From Pollenia angustigena (lineage: Eukaryota; Arthropoda; Insecta; Diptera; Polleniidae): a stretch of 64,000 bases of DNA. The DNA is taken from NCBI GenBank assembly GCA_930367215.1, contig OV884059.1:238203803-238267802 (forward strand), read 5' to 3'. Every line of letters begins with the position of its first letter. Position 1 is the stretch's first letter. Shown piece after piece: positions 44,135 to 54,600 of the stretch. A program made the translations under genes and the position numbers. The notes under the pieces are model-generated. The model was given only the letters and a program-made list of their open reading frames with translations, was not told the DNA's origin and searched no databases.

Positions 44135-45723
44135 TAGACTGGTCGCATCTTGTATGGGATTTTTTTTTTTTTTTAATTTAAATGTTTGCGCTGCTTTAAA
44201 TATGAGGTTTGGTGTAAGAAATCAAGTCCTAATTTTTCAGCTCAATCCGACGGTGCCTAGTCGTGCCAAGTGGGGCCCAAAGTTCCCCATATGATAAAAA
44301 AAAACATCTATTCAATCAGATACTAGATGAAAAGCCGGTCTTAAAGACCGAAAATCGAAAATCTGGCTTAGTTACGATCTTCCGCAGAGAAAATACTTAA
44401 AGTATGCTAAATTTCAGCTTCCTATGTCATCAGATGGCTTCAGAAAGTTGCGGAAAGAATAGGACATACATGCAAACATCCTGACATACTAAGAAATTAT
44501 ATATTGTATAGATAGATTAAAGTATTTGCAGTTTAATATTTTAGTATGATACGAACGAAAGATTTTTAACTAATTTTAACTAATTCGGGGTCGCTGAATC
44601 CAGTGGTGCTAGCCGTTTTTTTAGGTTAGCTTTAGTTTTCGAGATATACCGTTATTTCGAAAATTAAGGAGGTTGCACAACATATGTTCGCGTAACTCAA
44701 AAACGCTTTAGCTTATTGAAAAACTAAAAAAAACCGAAATTCCGCAATAAAATTTACTTTAAGAAAGGTAAAACGTTTTTCTTATATGCGCAGTCGTTTT
44801 AGAAACATAATTTTTTTTTCTGGAAAAAAAAATAATTTTTTTATTAAAATTTCGGAATTTTTGTTTTGTGAATACATAAAATCAAAAGTTGTGAACAGAT
44901 TTTAATCATTTATAGCTTGTTTTGTTTGCAATATTGTTTTTTATATGACTCTATAAAATTAGAAGCACAGCTCCATTTTTCAATTTTTTTATGAATTTTT
45001 AAAAACAAAAATTCCGAAATTTTAATAAAAAAATTATTTTTTTTTCCAGAAAAAAAAAATTATGTTTCTAAAACGACTGCGCATATAAGAAAAACGTTTT
45101 ACCTTTCTTAAAGTAAATTTTATTGCGGAATTTCGGTTTTTTTTAGTTTTTCAATAAGCTAAAGCGTTTTTGAGTTGCGCGAACATATGTTGTGCAACAT
45201 CCTTAATTTTCGAAATAACGGTTTATCTCGAAAACTAAAGCTAACCTAAAAAAACGGCTAGCACCACTGGATTCAGCGACCCCGAATTAGTTAAAATTAG
45301 TTAAAAATCTTTCGTTCGTATCATACTAAAATATTAAACTGCAAATACTTTAATCTATCTATACAATATATAATTTCTTAGTATGTCAGGATGTTTGCAT
45401 GTATGTCCTATTCTTTCCGCAACTTTCTGAAGCCATCTGATGACATAGGAAGCTGAAATTTGGCATACTTAAAGTATTTTCTCTGCGGAAGATCGTAACG
45501 AAGCCAGATTTTCGATTTTCGGTCTTTAAGACCGGCTTTTCATCTAGTATCTGATTGAATAGATGTTTTTTTTATCATATGGGGAACTTTGGGCCCCACT
45601 TGGCACGACTAGGCACCGTCGGATTGAGCTGAAAAATTAGGACTTGATTTCTTACACCAAACCTCATATTTAAAGCAGCGCAAACATGTAAATTTAAAAA
45701 AAAAAAAAATTGCGACCAGTCTA
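44135..45723. mobile_element. 1.59-kb near-perfect hairpin transposon with 8-bp target duplication
   Basis: The two halves (about 44135-44868 and 45000-45723) are complements with only a few percent mismatch, around a loop of roughly 130 bases. The ends are TAGACTGGTCGCA and its complement. The 8-bp duplication ATATTCAC is perfect (44127-44134 and 45724-45731). Landmarks found in both arms include CCGACGGTGCCTAGTCGTGC, GCCGGTCTTAAAGACCGAAA and GAACATATGTTGTGCAAC-type blocks. An 8-bp duplication suggests the hAT or P side. No transposase is encoded. Read-through transcription would give a stem of more than 700 bp. Confidence 0.92.
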
Positions 45724-46104
45724 ATATTCACCCTTATCATGAATTCCACATGTGAAAATTTCCGAATAAAATTTTTTATTCACATGGATTTTAATTTCGT
45801 ATCATGAATTCCATGTGAATAAAATAACATACCTGATTTTAAAAGCCTGTGTCATTATATTCGGAGTTGTAAACAAGAAACAATTAATGTATTTAAGAAA
45901 ACTGTTTTTGGAAATTTATGGAACTAAATTTTTTCGGGAAAATTTGTAAAGCTTTGTGACAGGAAGAAGATTTTCGCGAACAACATGTTGTTGTATTTTC
46001 TCGTTATTGAATCGTTATTGACAATAATCGATTACTATTAATTTGTAATTTAAGACGATTACCTCAAAGAGCAACAAAACTACGTGAAAATTGCCGAAAT
46101 TCGG

Positions 46105-46745
46105 AAAAGTTTGCAAAAATAGCGAAGATTCGCGAAAATTTTTAATGTTTCAAACAAGCCATTAAATGAATTAAAAGGCCCTGAAACTATAAGGAATTGC
46201 ACAAATTCTGTAAAAATTGCAAAATTAGCGGAAATTCGCAAATATTTGCTAAAAGTGGAATGATAGCAGAGTCTTATAATTATTAAAAATCGTTAAAGCT
46301 GTAAAGAATCAGAAAACTTATAGGCAAAAATCGCTTATATCGCCAACTTGGCTTATATTCGCAAAAAATTGCAAACTTGGAAACAAACTCTAAAATTTAT
46401 TTGAAATCGCTTAATCGGCAAAAGAAGCAAAATGTCGGAAAAAAACAAAAAAAAAATTTCCAAAAATAGCGAAAATTCGTGAAAATTTTTAATATTTCAA
46501 ACAAGCCATAAAATTGATTAAAAGTCCCTAAAACTATAAGGAATGGCAAAATTTTGGTAAAAATTGCTATATTAACGGAAATTCGCAAAAATTTGCTAAG
46601 CGCGGCAAGATAGCAAATATATTTATTAATAATCGGTAAAGCTATAAACAATCAGAAAACTTACAGTAAAAATAGCTCTTATCGCAAACATGGCAAAAAT
46701 TTGCGAAAAATTCTAAAATTTATTTGAAATCGCGAAATCGGTTAT
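46105..46745. repeat. Tandem duplication, about 0.33-0.35-kb unit, two copies
   Basis: The block starting AAAAATAGCGAAGATTCGCG (46114) and containing AACAAGCCATTAAATGAATT, ACTATAAGGAATTGC and CAAATATTTGCTAA is repeated from about 46462 in the same order (AAAAATAGCGAAAATTCGTG, AACAAGCCATAAAATTGATT). Both end TTTATTTGAAATCGC..AATCGG. Words such as GGAAATTCGCAAA and TTGCGAAAA recur throughout. Confidence 0.75.
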
Positions 46746-46845
46746 ATGGAAATTACTAAAAAATATTTATTTGCTCCTTATTTACCGTTTTACTCCTACA
46801 TATGTATGTAAATGAAATAAATGAAATTTGTGCATTTGAAACGTT

Positions 46846-47114
46846 GTTATACCCTCCATCACCATATGTGGTGAATGAGGGTATACTTAGTTTGTCATTC
46901 CGTACGCTTAAAACCGTTTTAAATAACGCTATCATAATAAAATTCGGTACGTGACAGTTTTGTAGAACTAGAAATTGTACTGTAAAATTTCGTGAAGATC
47001 GGCCCATAATTTACCATATGCCTCATATAAACCCTACTTTCGGAAAGGAGTTTAGCATCGGGGGAGGATATTAAAGATTCGGCCTAGCCGAATATAGCAC
47101 TCTAACTTGTTTTT
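46846..47114 (+). mobile_element. DINE/mini-me-like repeat, short copy
   Basis: It starts GTTATACCCTCCATCACC with GGTGAATGAGGGTATACTTA closing the hairpin, then TTTGTCATTCCGTACG, and ends AAGATTCGGCCTAGCCGAAT, ATAGCACTCTAACTTGTTTT. The microsatellite core is deleted. At about 270 bp it is the shortest recognisable copy with both ends. Confidence 0.82.
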
Positions 47115-47690
47115 TTTTTTAAATTTTAAATATAAACTTACATTTTCTTCCTTTTCCGACAGACAAATCTTTGTGAATTATTTTCTTCATAAATTGGTAA
47201 AATAGTTCACATGTGAGCTCTTTACAATCGTGTGAATTTTTTTGAAAACAAGCAAATTCGAAAGAAATTTTTTCGGAGTTGAAAAATGTAAACATTCGGA
47301 AATTTTCACAACACATTTTATTCATGATACCAACTCTTCACACATTGGGAAATTTGTATGTGAAATTTTATTCATGATAAGGGTGATTATATTACTCACA
47401 ATCATATCATGATATCTAATAGCCATAACATGATAACTTTCTATACATTTATCATATTATGTTTAAGATGCAATAAAACCATTTTTACTCTAATCATATT
47501 ATGTTAGCGCCATTTGTAAAATAATTTTAAATCAGTTGTGTCGTTTATTTTATATGTTAGCGGTTAAACAATTTAAAGATAAATTTCCATAAAAAATAAG
47601 TTTAAAAAAATTAAAATATTAGCGGAGTTCATCAGTATTAGTGATTTAATAGTGCAATGCATAATATCGTGCAAAAATGTAATACAATGA

Positions 47691-48224
47691 TAGATAAGGC
47701 CATGATGGTGTTATCTCATTCAATATGGAGATAAAGCCTTTTTTGTTTTTTTTTTAATTGAATGAAAGATAAAGCCATCATGGCCTTAGCTCACATTAGC
47801 AATATTAGAAAATCTCTCATTTCAGTTCCGGAGACACTAAAGTTAAGTATTAAAATCTGGCTTCGCATACTAGAGTTTTTCTACGTGACGGCCTGCGGCC
47901 GTGCTTAAGGGTTTTTTCCTCCAGTAGGACGCGGCAGGTGGCTTCGCTGAATAAAGTTTTCCTGCGTGCGTCACAAGAATAAAAAAATTTTTTCAATGAT
48001 AACTAAGGATTTTCCCTTTTACAAAATATTTACACCATGCATAACAATTTTCTGAAAAAATACGGCTTTATCTCTCATTTGCGAAATAAATATGGCTATA
48101 TCTCTCATTTCGCAAAATTTTACATATGACCTAACCTCTCAATTATTGGGCAATAAGGTCCTTATGGCTTTATCTCCCATTCAATTGAGCAATTATGCCA
48201 TCATAGTTTTAAAGCACCCCCCGT
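47691..48224. mobile_element. Word-repeat element D
   Basis: The body is built from variants of GAGATAAAGCCATNATGGCC in both orientations on both sides (47691-47800 and 48060-48210). The centre (47859-47990) carries the GC-rich module: GGCTTCGC at 47859 and again at 47940 (81-bp spacing), CGGCCTGCGGCCG, TTAAGGGTTTTTTCCTCC. The right end AAAGCACCCCCC (48213-48224) is the complement of the start of the nested copy at 53213. The left end may be truncated. Confidence 0.65.
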
Positions 48225-48254
48225 TTTTTTTTTGTAAAAGTGTTACGATATTTC

Positions 48255-48453
48255 GTGGTTTTCATGGGCAACCGCGTATGTCTAAAAACAAATTTTTCAG
48301 GAGAGCCGAAAGACCATTCTAGATCAAACTATGGGCTAGAAATTGGTAAACGTTTTTCAGAAATTTTTAGAACAATGTAAATAACTTTTAAAACTAAGCA
48401 ATATGGCCATCAACATCTCAAAATCGACATACTCGGTTGCCCATGAAAACCAC
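48255..48453. mobile_element. 200-bp inverted-repeat MITE
   Basis: GTGGTTTTCATGGGCAACCG (48255 on) and its complement ending at 48453 form arms of 28 bp with one mismatch (CCGCGTATGTC versus CCGAGTATGTC). The interior has no coding sequence. Confidence 0.65.
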
Positions 48454-49067
48454 AGATTTATTAGTTATATTAAATATTATGCGGAAAAGTTTGCACATAT
48501 GTAGGTCTACAAATGTCTGAGTTTTGAAAAAAACCCACAACTGTTTTTCTTTTAAAATTAGCCTTTAACTTGTCAACTTTCTGCTTTTCGTATCTGAGGC
48601 TTTAATATGACTTCTATCATATTTTCCAAAAAAAAAATTTACGGTCTGGCTTTAGAAGTAATATTTTTTAAAACAACACAGGCGAATGAAGCACTCATAC
48701 TTTTAAACAAGAAATACGTAAAACATAAAAAATAATAAAAAATGTACTTTTACCCACTGTTTACACATTCAAGAAGAAATGCCGAAGAATCAGTCGATTG
48801 ATATGCCAGTTGCATGAATATCTCAATTGAAAGTTTTTAAAAACCAGGTTTCTCAAGTGCGAAAAAGAGTTCCATTTCTCAAAACACGGTTGGCGTTATA
48901 ACCTTTTTATACATACATATTAGGAAAAAAGCTACAAATATTTTAAAGTGTACTTTAAAAAAGTCAAAGCTATAATTAAGCTTTCATAATTAATAATTAA
49001 CAGGTAAGTGATTGTGTGGTAAAATTTATATGAGAATCGCTTAAATAACTGACTGTTTTAAATATAA
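48454..49067. other. No gene seen
   Basis: AT-rich, with no recognisable repeat copies or motifs. Confidence 0.45.
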
Positions 49068-51029
49068 TTTTTTTTTTCATTATTTATTTATTGAATCTTC
49101 ATAAAATAAATATGAACTAACAATAATTAATCAAATCTTATTCTAATACTTTATTTATGTCCTGCCAGTGCCAGAGAAAAATTTTCTTCAACGGGTTCCC
49201 TTCACATATATAGCTGTTTATCGCTCATCTTAATGGGCATCTCTTCTTCTTAAGCGAGTGTGGCCGCCATTATTTAAAATAATTCGAGCTAGTGGATTTG
49301 GGTGCTGTTAATGTCTTTTTAAATATTTTACTGCATATTTTCTAATCATAGTTTTCACTAATGGCACATTGAGATCCTTATGGATGTTTGAGTTTTTAAT
49401 ATACCAGGGAGCGGCTGTATTTATTCGCAGAAGTTTATTTTGGCGCCTTTGAGTTTTGTCGATATTAGAGGCCGAGGCAGTGCCCCATAGTTGAATACCG
49501 TAGTAACAGATAAGCTTTGCGATAGAGTTGTAAAGTAGAAGCTTGCAATCTAGACTAAGGACAGAATTTCTTCCAATAATTGAATGGTGTTTAGTTTCAT
49601 TTGAGTTAATTTTGCCTCTATGTGTCATTTCAACGTTAATCGCCGATTTAGATGTATACCGAAATATTTTACAAGCGAATGTTGAGGAATGTGAATTTTA
49701 TATGTACGCATTTTTGCTTATTGACCATTATCTTCCATTGTCTTAACCATATTTCTAGTTGAAATATATGATGCTGTAAGTAACGAGATGCTTCATAACG
49801 GTTTTCGTAGACACTAAGAAAAGCTGTACCGTCTGCAAATGTTGAAGTTTGGGTGTAGTTGTTTGTCGGCATGTCCGAAGTATAAATTAAGTATAATAGA
49901 GGGCCCAGGATGCTGCCTTGTGGGACTCCAGCACCAACTGGCTGAGGTGAACTTAATAAATTTCCTTTCTTAATAGTAAATTGACGACCGACTAAGTAGC
50001 TTTCTAACAGCTTGTGAGTGTTTACTGGTAAGTTTAGCTTCAATTTATGTAATAAGCCTTCATGCCAGACTTTATCAAAAACTTGAGAAACATCGATGAA
50101 GAGAGCGGAACAATATTTTCTTTCTGCAAATGCTTTTCTTATTGCGTTTACTATTCGGTGGGTTTGCTCAATTGTGCTCTGTTCTCTTCTAAAGCCGAAT
50201 TGGTGGTTAGGAATACATCTATTTTCATTTAAAATTGGGGTCAATTTTGACACTAACAGTTTCTCCAACAGCTTTGATATCTTAGAAAGTAAACTTATAG
50301 GCCTTTATGACTCAACCTTTGTGTGATCCTTTTCTGGTTTAGGTATCATGGAGAGTAAGGAAACCTTCCACTTTTTAGATTAGTATTCCAGACGTAAAAT
50401 AGCGTTAAAAATTAAAAGAATCTTCTTCTTTGCTATGCTGGGTAGTTCCAAAAGAATTTTGTTGCTGATCTTATCAAAAGCAGGGGCTTTCTTGGGGCTT
50501 AAATGGCAAATAGCCTTTTCGATTTCTCTTATCTCAAATCTGAGGGGAATAGCTGCTCTAGCAGCAACAGGTTGTAACTCGACCGCAATATTGTGAGATA
50601 TATTTGGTGTAAATGTGTTTTTCAAGTGACTTACAAACAGATTTCCTTTTTCAATATCGTTTCTTGCCCAACTACCATTTAAGGTTCTTAATGGTGGCTT
50701 AGATATAACTGGCACGCCATAATGAGTAGTCAGATTGTGGAGTTGCATCAAGTCCCTTAAGATATTTTTATAGAGAAGCCGTTTTCTGAGTCTGCAGTAA
50801 CTTTCTTCGCCTTTTTGTGCACTCTTTTAATAAATTCTTAAGTTGCGGGGATCTGTGCAATTGCCACTTTCTTCGAGGCCTCCTTTTTTCAGACAAGAGA
50901 CGCTCGACATCTGTGGAATATATTTTAATATTTTTCGTTTTTTTGGGGGCAATATTGGAATGTTGAACAGCAAGTTTTAGAAAACTGTCAAAATTAACAA
51001 TAGAGCGATCTACATTCTCCGGTGTACTA
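49068..51029 (-). pseudogene. Second Jockey-clade copy, 5' truncated and decayed
   Basis: The minus strand from 51029 corresponds to 31515-33560 of the intact copy: it starts at the codons for STPENVD and ends past the pol stop with the same 3' UTR (CCAGTGCCAGAGAAAAATTT) and a poly-A seen as Ts at 49068-49078. Recognisable pieces are KPPLRTLNGSWARND and ARAAIPLRFEIREIEKAI (50380-50751), HQFGFRREQSTIEQTHR, ALFIDVSQVFDKVWH and STFADGTAFLSV (49669-50268), and NSVLSLDCKLLLYNSI with WGTASASNIDK (49308-49628). The active-site FADD has become FADG, and VSQAFDK is VSQVFDK. Several frameshifts and stops break it. It is clearly the same family as 28913-33570 but older. Confidence 0.92.
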
Positions 51030-52001
51030 ATATTATATATAAAATATATAAATTTGACTGCACAATTACTAAGCTGTCATTTGGAAACAGCACATTAGTG
51101 CATTGGATAAGTTTGTATTGATAAAAATCACTATCTTCCTAAATCTTTTGCAAGTATGAAAAAAGTGATAGTGGTAGTAAAAAAGTGTGTACTTGCATGT
51201 GTGAGCCCCAGGTTAGTGCTTATTATGTAATATGGATATAAATGTCGTAAACGACTTAAATGCTATTTACGATAAACTTTATATGTTTGTATATGTTTAA
51301 CATTGTCGTTATCGTGAAAAATTAAAATCAGTTCCAGCCTTATTGATTATTTAAAACTTCTTCAAAACAATTTACAAAAATTATAAACTTTTATTTTAAA
51401 TGAATTGTTTTTTGCTCAAAGTTTGTACGGATTTACATAACAGTAGTGAAAAATGTGTTTGTTTGAAAAAAAAAAAAAAAAAAATGGGGCGACACTGGTT
51501 GAAAAAGAAGTCAAGAATATCGATTGAATTTTAGCCCAATCTAGAGAAATTATGAAATAAGGAAAAGTTGTTATCCAAAAACACAGGCGAGGCGGATGCA
51601 TGTGAAAAAGGCACATTTATAATCATTAGATACAGCTTGTGTGTCATAAAGATACTGAATACTACCTAATTTTATTGACTTTTCTTTAAAAATATCGTTA
51701 TTAGCTGAGCAGAGTTTTTGCCTACACATTTACAAAATTATTTAAATGTTAAAGCAAAATAGTTGAAACTAACCCAAAACGTTGACTGCAGTTTTTAAGG
51801 CTGGTTATTTATTTCGAGAGACTTTTAAGCAGATTTCTTCCATTTTATGCATAATATCAGTCAAACTGATATTTATCTTTTTATATACTTAAATTATGTT
51901 CCACATTCTTTAAAGATTATTTCATTATATGATTCCGAAATTCAAAATTTTTTTAAAAGAATTCAACACACTTATTTAAAAAAAAAACATAAAAAAGTTT
52001 A
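51030..52001. other. No gene seen
   Basis: AT-rich sequence with a poly-A-like run at 51468-51485; no second copies or motifs recognised. Confidence 0.45.
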
Positions 52002-52221
52002 AGGCCCGTTTTCACAACTTACCGATAGCTTAAAGTAGACTTTAAATGGCCTTACAAAAAGTATTCCATTATTAAAACTTTACTTTAACTTAAAGTGAAC
52101 GATAAAGTAGATTAAGGTTAATCCTACCTGTAGGTTAAAGTTAAGTTGTAATAATGGAACACTTTTTATACGGCCGATAAAATCTTACCTTTAGCTATCG
52201 GTAAGTTGTGAAAACGGGCCT
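52002..52221. mobile_element. 220-bp MITE, AGGCCCGTTTTCACAAC ends
   Basis: AGGCCCGTTTTCACAACTTA at 52002 is mirrored exactly by TAAGTTGTGAAAACGGGCCT ending at 52221; both continue CCGATAGCT.AAAG. Flanks AAAGTTTA and AAGTTTTA could be a mutated 8-bp duplication. The interior holds further inverted TTAAAGT/ACTTTAA words. Confidence 0.8.
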
Positions 52222-52818
52222 AAGTTTTACAAGAAAATTATTAGCACTGGCGTAAAAATTTTTATTTCCAGAAAACTTCTAACATTACCATTTTTTGTAA
52301 GCCTTTTTTAGTATAAATGCAACATTAAAAAATTGTCACAATTTAAAGAATCTAAAAAGACTGTTCGATTTTTCCACGAAAATGCAAACTTTTTAAACAG
52401 GCATTCAAATGTTTATGTAAAGAGCTTAAAAATACTAAATACTTTTCACTTTGTCGACAACTGTAAACTTTTCAATAACTGTCGATCACGAATATAAATA
52501 AAAGTTAAACAATAAAATTTGCACACAAAATAAGGAAAAATTTATAAACATATTTAATTTAATTGTCGTATGTGGATTCCGATAGTTTCTAGTTAATTGA
52601 GTTTGAAGATTTAACTCTTATAAATTTTTTTTTCAGCAAAGCGATTTACTTTAAATTTTAGGAAAAGAAACTCAGAAGAAACTTACAACTCATTTGGGGT
52701 AGAAAATATTTTGATTTTTGTTCAGAATTAAATTGTCGTATGTGGCAAAATGGAACATTTTTGTCATTTAAATGGCTACATACGACATTATGCTTCCAAA
52801 ATGTTTACATTCGACATT

Positions 52819-52962
52819 AACTGCCTGTTTTTAGAAAACGTAAGCAAGTGAGTGAGTGAGAAATTATATTGAAAACAACAATAAAAAACGAAAATTTGTT
52901 TTTGTTTTCAATATAATTGCTCACTCACTCTCTTGCTTACGTTTACTAAAAAGCAGGCAGTT
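52819..52962. mobile_element. 144-bp hairpin
   Basis: AACTGCCTGTTTTTAGAAAA, then CGTAAGCAAG and GAGTGAGTGAG, is mirrored by CTCACTCACTCTCTTGCTTA, CGTTTACTAAAAAGCAGGCAGTT. Arms of roughly 55 bp have few mismatches, with AATTATATTGAAAACAA pairing near the tip. Its right end directly borders the target duplication of element C. Confidence 0.7.
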
Positions 52963-52966
52963 TAAC

Positions 52967-54248
52967 GGCGGCATGAAATAGCCCCCCACGAAATAAGTCC
53001 CCAACAAAATTATGAAATAATTCCCCAATTTTTGGGGTCTTATTTCATATGAAATAAACCCCCAATTTAAGAATGAAATGAAACCCCAACGAAATGAAAT
53101 AACTCCCCAAATCAATTTTTTTGGGAATTTATTTCATTGGAAATAAGTCCCCATTTCCTGAAATGAAATAAATCCCCAAAAAGTATTCAAAACATCCAAT
53201 CAATTCAAAATAGGGGGGGGGGGTGCTTTTGAAGGAGGTAAGGCCATGATGGCTTTATTGCTCAATTGAATGGGAGATAAAGCCGTAATGGTCTTATTGC
53301 CCAATCATTGAGAGGTAAGGTCATATGTAAAATTTTGCGAAGTGAGAGATATAGTCATATTTTTTCCCCCAAATGAGAGGCAAAGCCATATTTTTCCAGA
53401 ATATTGTTACGCATGGTGTAAACATTCTGTAAAAGGGAAAATCCTTAGTTATCATTGAAAACCATTTTTTTATTCTTGTGACGCACGCAGAAAAACTTTA
53501 TTCAGCGAAGCCACCTGCCGCGTCCTACTGCAGGAAAAAACCCCTAAGCGCGGCCGCAGTAAAACTTTAGTATGCGAAGCCAGATTTCAATACTTAACTT
53601 TAGTAAAAGGAAAAATCATTAGCTCTTAATTATAAAAATAAGAAAACTATTAATCAATGTAAAATGGAAAAGTTTTTCAAAACTGAAATGAGAGATAAAG
53701 CCATTTCCTAATATTACTAATGTGTCCTAAGGCCATGATGGCTTTGCCTCCCATTGGAATGAAAAAAAATAAAAGGCTTTATCTCTCTTTTGATTGGGAA
53801 ACCTGGATTCATTGCATCCAGCAAAAAAAAAAAAAAATTAAATGGGCAATAATACCATTATGGCTTTATTTTATTCCTTACCGCAAAATTATTTCTCAAA
53901 CTAACTACCTAGTAAGTTTTATTTTTAATGAATGAGTGGTCTTGACCATTCATTAAAACAAGTTATGTTTACGTGTTGTAACGGGACATAATCTGCATTT
54001 TTGACGATTTTGGAATAAATTTGAAAATGAAAAAAGTCCCCAAAATATTTTTAGGGACTTATTTCATTTCAGAATTTTAGGGACTTATTTCATATGAAAT
54101 AACTCCCCAATATGAAAATGAAATAAGTCCCCAAAAAAATGAAGTAAATCCCCAAAAAACGTTGTTGTTGCCTCTCATATATTTTTTTGGGAAGTAATTT
54201 AATTTCCGTTTTGGGAACTTATTTCGTGGGGGGCTATTTCATGCCGCC
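52967..54248. mobile_element. Word-repeat TIR element C with perfect 8-bp duplication
   Basis: TIRs: GGCGGCATGAAATAGCCCCC at the left and the same read as complement from 54248 backwards, both continuing CACGAAATAAGT (right: CACGAAATAAGTTCCC). The 8-bp duplication AGTTTAAC is perfect (52959-52966 and 54249-54256). The body at 52985-53170 and 54020-54230 is almost entirely GAAATAAGTCCCCAA variants in both orientations. The centre is occupied by a D-type element (53213 to about 53930), which carries the GC-rich module. No transposase. Confidence 0.85.
53213..53930. mobile_element. Word-repeat element D-type copy nested in C
   Basis: It starts in a run of G followed by GTGCTTTTGAAGGAGGTAAG, the complement of the right end of D at 48224. 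The order of D is followed in reverse: GGGCAATAAGACC-type words, TTACGCATGGTGTAAACATT, TTATTCTTGTGACGCACGCA, the module with GCGAAGCC at 53505 and 53574, then AAGTTAAGTATTGAAATC as complement. The right boundary is uncertain. Confidence 0.65.
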
Positions 54249-54600
54249 AGTTTAACACTAAATTAAAAAAAAAAAAAAATTTTAAAATCGTATGTGCCAT
54301 GAAAAATCCACATTCGACATTTAAATAATATAATAAATCGATTTTTTGGTCGTTTTATATGGAAATTGGTCGTATGTGGCGTTTAGCAGTTATATACGAC
54401 ATTTAATTTGAAAATTGCTTCAGCAAATACCACATACGACAAACTCAGCACTCCATGTCTCGAAAACCGTATGAGGTATCGAAAAACTGATTACGCCAAA
54501 TGAAAGATCAGGTCGGAAAACCTAGGGAATCGATCTTAACTCAAAACCGCAAAAAATCAACATAAGACATTTAAATTATCAACCGACGATATGATGACAA

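Larger units (their letters stand above)
45729..47385. mobile_element. TIR element CACCCTTATCATGAAT
   Basis: The left end CACCCTTATCATGAATTCCA (45729) and the right end TTCATGATAAGGGTG (47371-47385) are inverted repeats, continuing CACATGTGAAA..TTCC against GGGAAATTTGTATGTGAAA. The flanks AACATATT (left of the hairpin element) and ATTATATT agree at 6 of 8. The hairpin element at 44135 landed across its left boundary, which is why that duplication includes CAC. The interior holds a two-copy tandem repeat and a DINE-like copy. Confidence 0.7.
52560..54600. repeat. Region G: recurrent GTCGTATGTGG / ACATACGACATT words
   Basis: GTCGTATGTGG or a close variant, in either orientation, appears near 52565, 52735, 52782, 52806, 54286, 54309, 54370, 54392, 54430 and 54563. 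The cluster is interrupted by the hairpin at 52819-52962 and element C. It looks like a further word-repeat element, but its ends are not defined and there is no GC-rich module outside the nested C. Confidence 0.5.

Noticed and set aside
44135..45723. Inverted duplication read as an assembly artefact
   Set aside because: The perfect 8-bp flanking duplication and matching terminal sequence argue for a real transposed unit.
46397..47325. Minus-strand frames of 68-84 codons
   Set aside because: They fall in tandem repeat and DINE-like sequence and have no motifs.
49068..51029. Independent small genes (106, 123 and 199 codons, minus strand)
   Set aside because: They are fragments of one decayed Jockey ORF2 collinear with 31515-33408.
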